A stretch of 6,878 nt of DNA from JBBQXK01 sp038251625 (GTDB lineage: Bacteria; Pseudomonadota; Alphaproteobacteria; Rhodobacterales; Rhodobacteraceae). Within the stretch, counting starts at the first letter, position 1; each line of letters opens with the position of its first letter. Positions 6,267 through 6,878 of the stretch are shown in pieces. Where the stretch lies: NCBI GenBank assembly GCA_038251625.1, contig JBBSBE010000174.1:1-6878 (forward strand), written 5' to 3'. The notes under the pieces are model-generated. The model was not told the DNA's origin. It searched no databases and worked only from the letters and a program-made list of their open reading frames with translations. The position numbers were made by a program, and so were the translations under genes.

Positions 6267-6878
6267 CAGGGCCAGGTGAAATCAAGTTTGCCCAACACGC
6301 CAGCGGCCTTTGCGGCTGCCAATGTACGGGCCTTCGCCTCGGCCAAAGCAGGAATTCGGTCAACGTGGCATTCGACGTAGATCATGCCGATCCGGTCCAT
6401 TCCGCCAGAGGCGATCAGCGCCTCGAGCACCTGATACTCTGCCCCCTCGATATCCATCTTGATCAGCGCGATTCTGTCTTTCACAACGCCAAGCACATCA
6501 GCGATCGACATCGTGGCGACCTCTGCGAACTGCTCGTAGCCGATATTGGACTTGCCTTCGACGATGGTGGCACCTTCAAAAAACTTTCCACGCTTCGTCG
6601 GCTCGAAGTAAAGGCGCGTCGTTCCTGAATGGTCGGATACGGCCCGTTCGAACAGCGTGACATTCGGATAATTGCGCGTATTGCGTTGTAATTCGGCGAA
6701 ATTCCGTGGATTGGGCTCAAAGGCAAAGACATGCTTCGCGCGGTGGGCAAATTCGATGGTCGCAAATCCCACGTGCGCGCCAAGGTCGATCACGATGTCG
6801 TCTTTGCTCACAAGCTGCGCCATTCGGCGCATGGCGCGGGCGTCACTGTCCAACAGCGCGCCAGGCACCTTCATGCCA
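6266..6878 (-). CDS. FkbM family SAM-dependent methyltransferase (5' end possibly outside window)
   Basis: An FkbM-type O-methyltransferase, a family that methylates sugar hydroxyls in polysaccharides, LPS and natural products using S-adenosylmethionine. Counting from the ATG at 6874, the SAM-binding motif I is VIDLGAHVG (28-36). The acidic motif II is AFEPNPRNFAEL (51-62). The family signature IKMDIEGAEYQVLE (138-151) is complete, followed by a GMIYVECH block. That gives 202 residues. The frame stays open through the Gly codon beyond this ATG to the window edge. FkbM proteins often have more residues before motif I than the 28 seen here, so the true start may be upstream and the entry is treated as possibly partial. 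It is the first visible gene of the minus-strand cluster and is coupled to the GT4 gene by a one-base overlap. Confidence 0.9.
   Translation of the reverse strand, partial: GMKVPGALLDSDARAMRRMAQLVSKDDIVIDLGAHVGFATIEFAHRAKHVFAFEPNPRNFAELQRNTRNYPNVTLFERAVSDHSGTTRLYFEPTKRGKFFEGATIVEGKSNIGYEQFAEVATMSIADVLGVVKDRIALIKMDIEGAEYQVLEALIASGGMDRIGMIYVECHVDRIPALAEAKARTLAAAKAAGVLGKLDFTWP

Overview
The window looks like chromosomal DNA from an alphaproteobacterium, most likely Rhodobacterales (roseobacter/Rhodobacter-like). This rests on high G+C, dense ATGA-type gene overlaps, a guanylate kinase followed by a gamma-carbonic anhydrase-like gene, and the style of the glycosyltransferase and sulfotransferase proteins. 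The taxonomic call is inference from protein style, not from a marker gene. No rRNA, tRNA, CRISPR array, insertion sequence or recombinase gene was seen.

Left third (1-1996, + strand): the 3' part of gmk (guanylate kinase), a gamma-carbonic anhydrase-family hexapeptide-repeat protein, and a neuB-type sialic/nonulosonic acid synthase. The three genes are chained by ATGA overlaps at 450-453 and 965-968, so neuB appears translationally coupled to two housekeeping-type genes. The NeuB active-site residues match those of the meningococcal enzyme as I recall it.

Right two thirds (2006-6878, - strand, read right to left): a compact surface-glycan gene cluster. In transcription order it holds an FkbM-family methyltransferase (its start may lie outside the window), a GT4-type glycosyltransferase, a small DxD (GT8-like) glycosyltransferase, a GT25-family glycosyltransferase, a Sulfotransfer_1-type sulfotransferase and a smaller Sulfotransfer_2-type sulfotransferase. 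Three of the five junctions overlap (one TGATG, two ATGA); the other gaps are 30 and 42 bp. The promoter must lie beyond base 6878.

The two units converge tail to tail with only 9 bp between the neuB stop and the stop of the last sulfotransferase gene. Taken together, the region suggests a cell-surface polysaccharide or LPS outer core built by at least three glycosyltransferases, decorated by methylation and sulfation, and possibly carrying a nonulosonic acid made with NeuB. The sugar-nucleotide activation step (neuA), the 2-epimerase (neuC), PAPS synthesis, polymerase and export genes are not in the window. There is no gene-free stretch longer than 42 bases.
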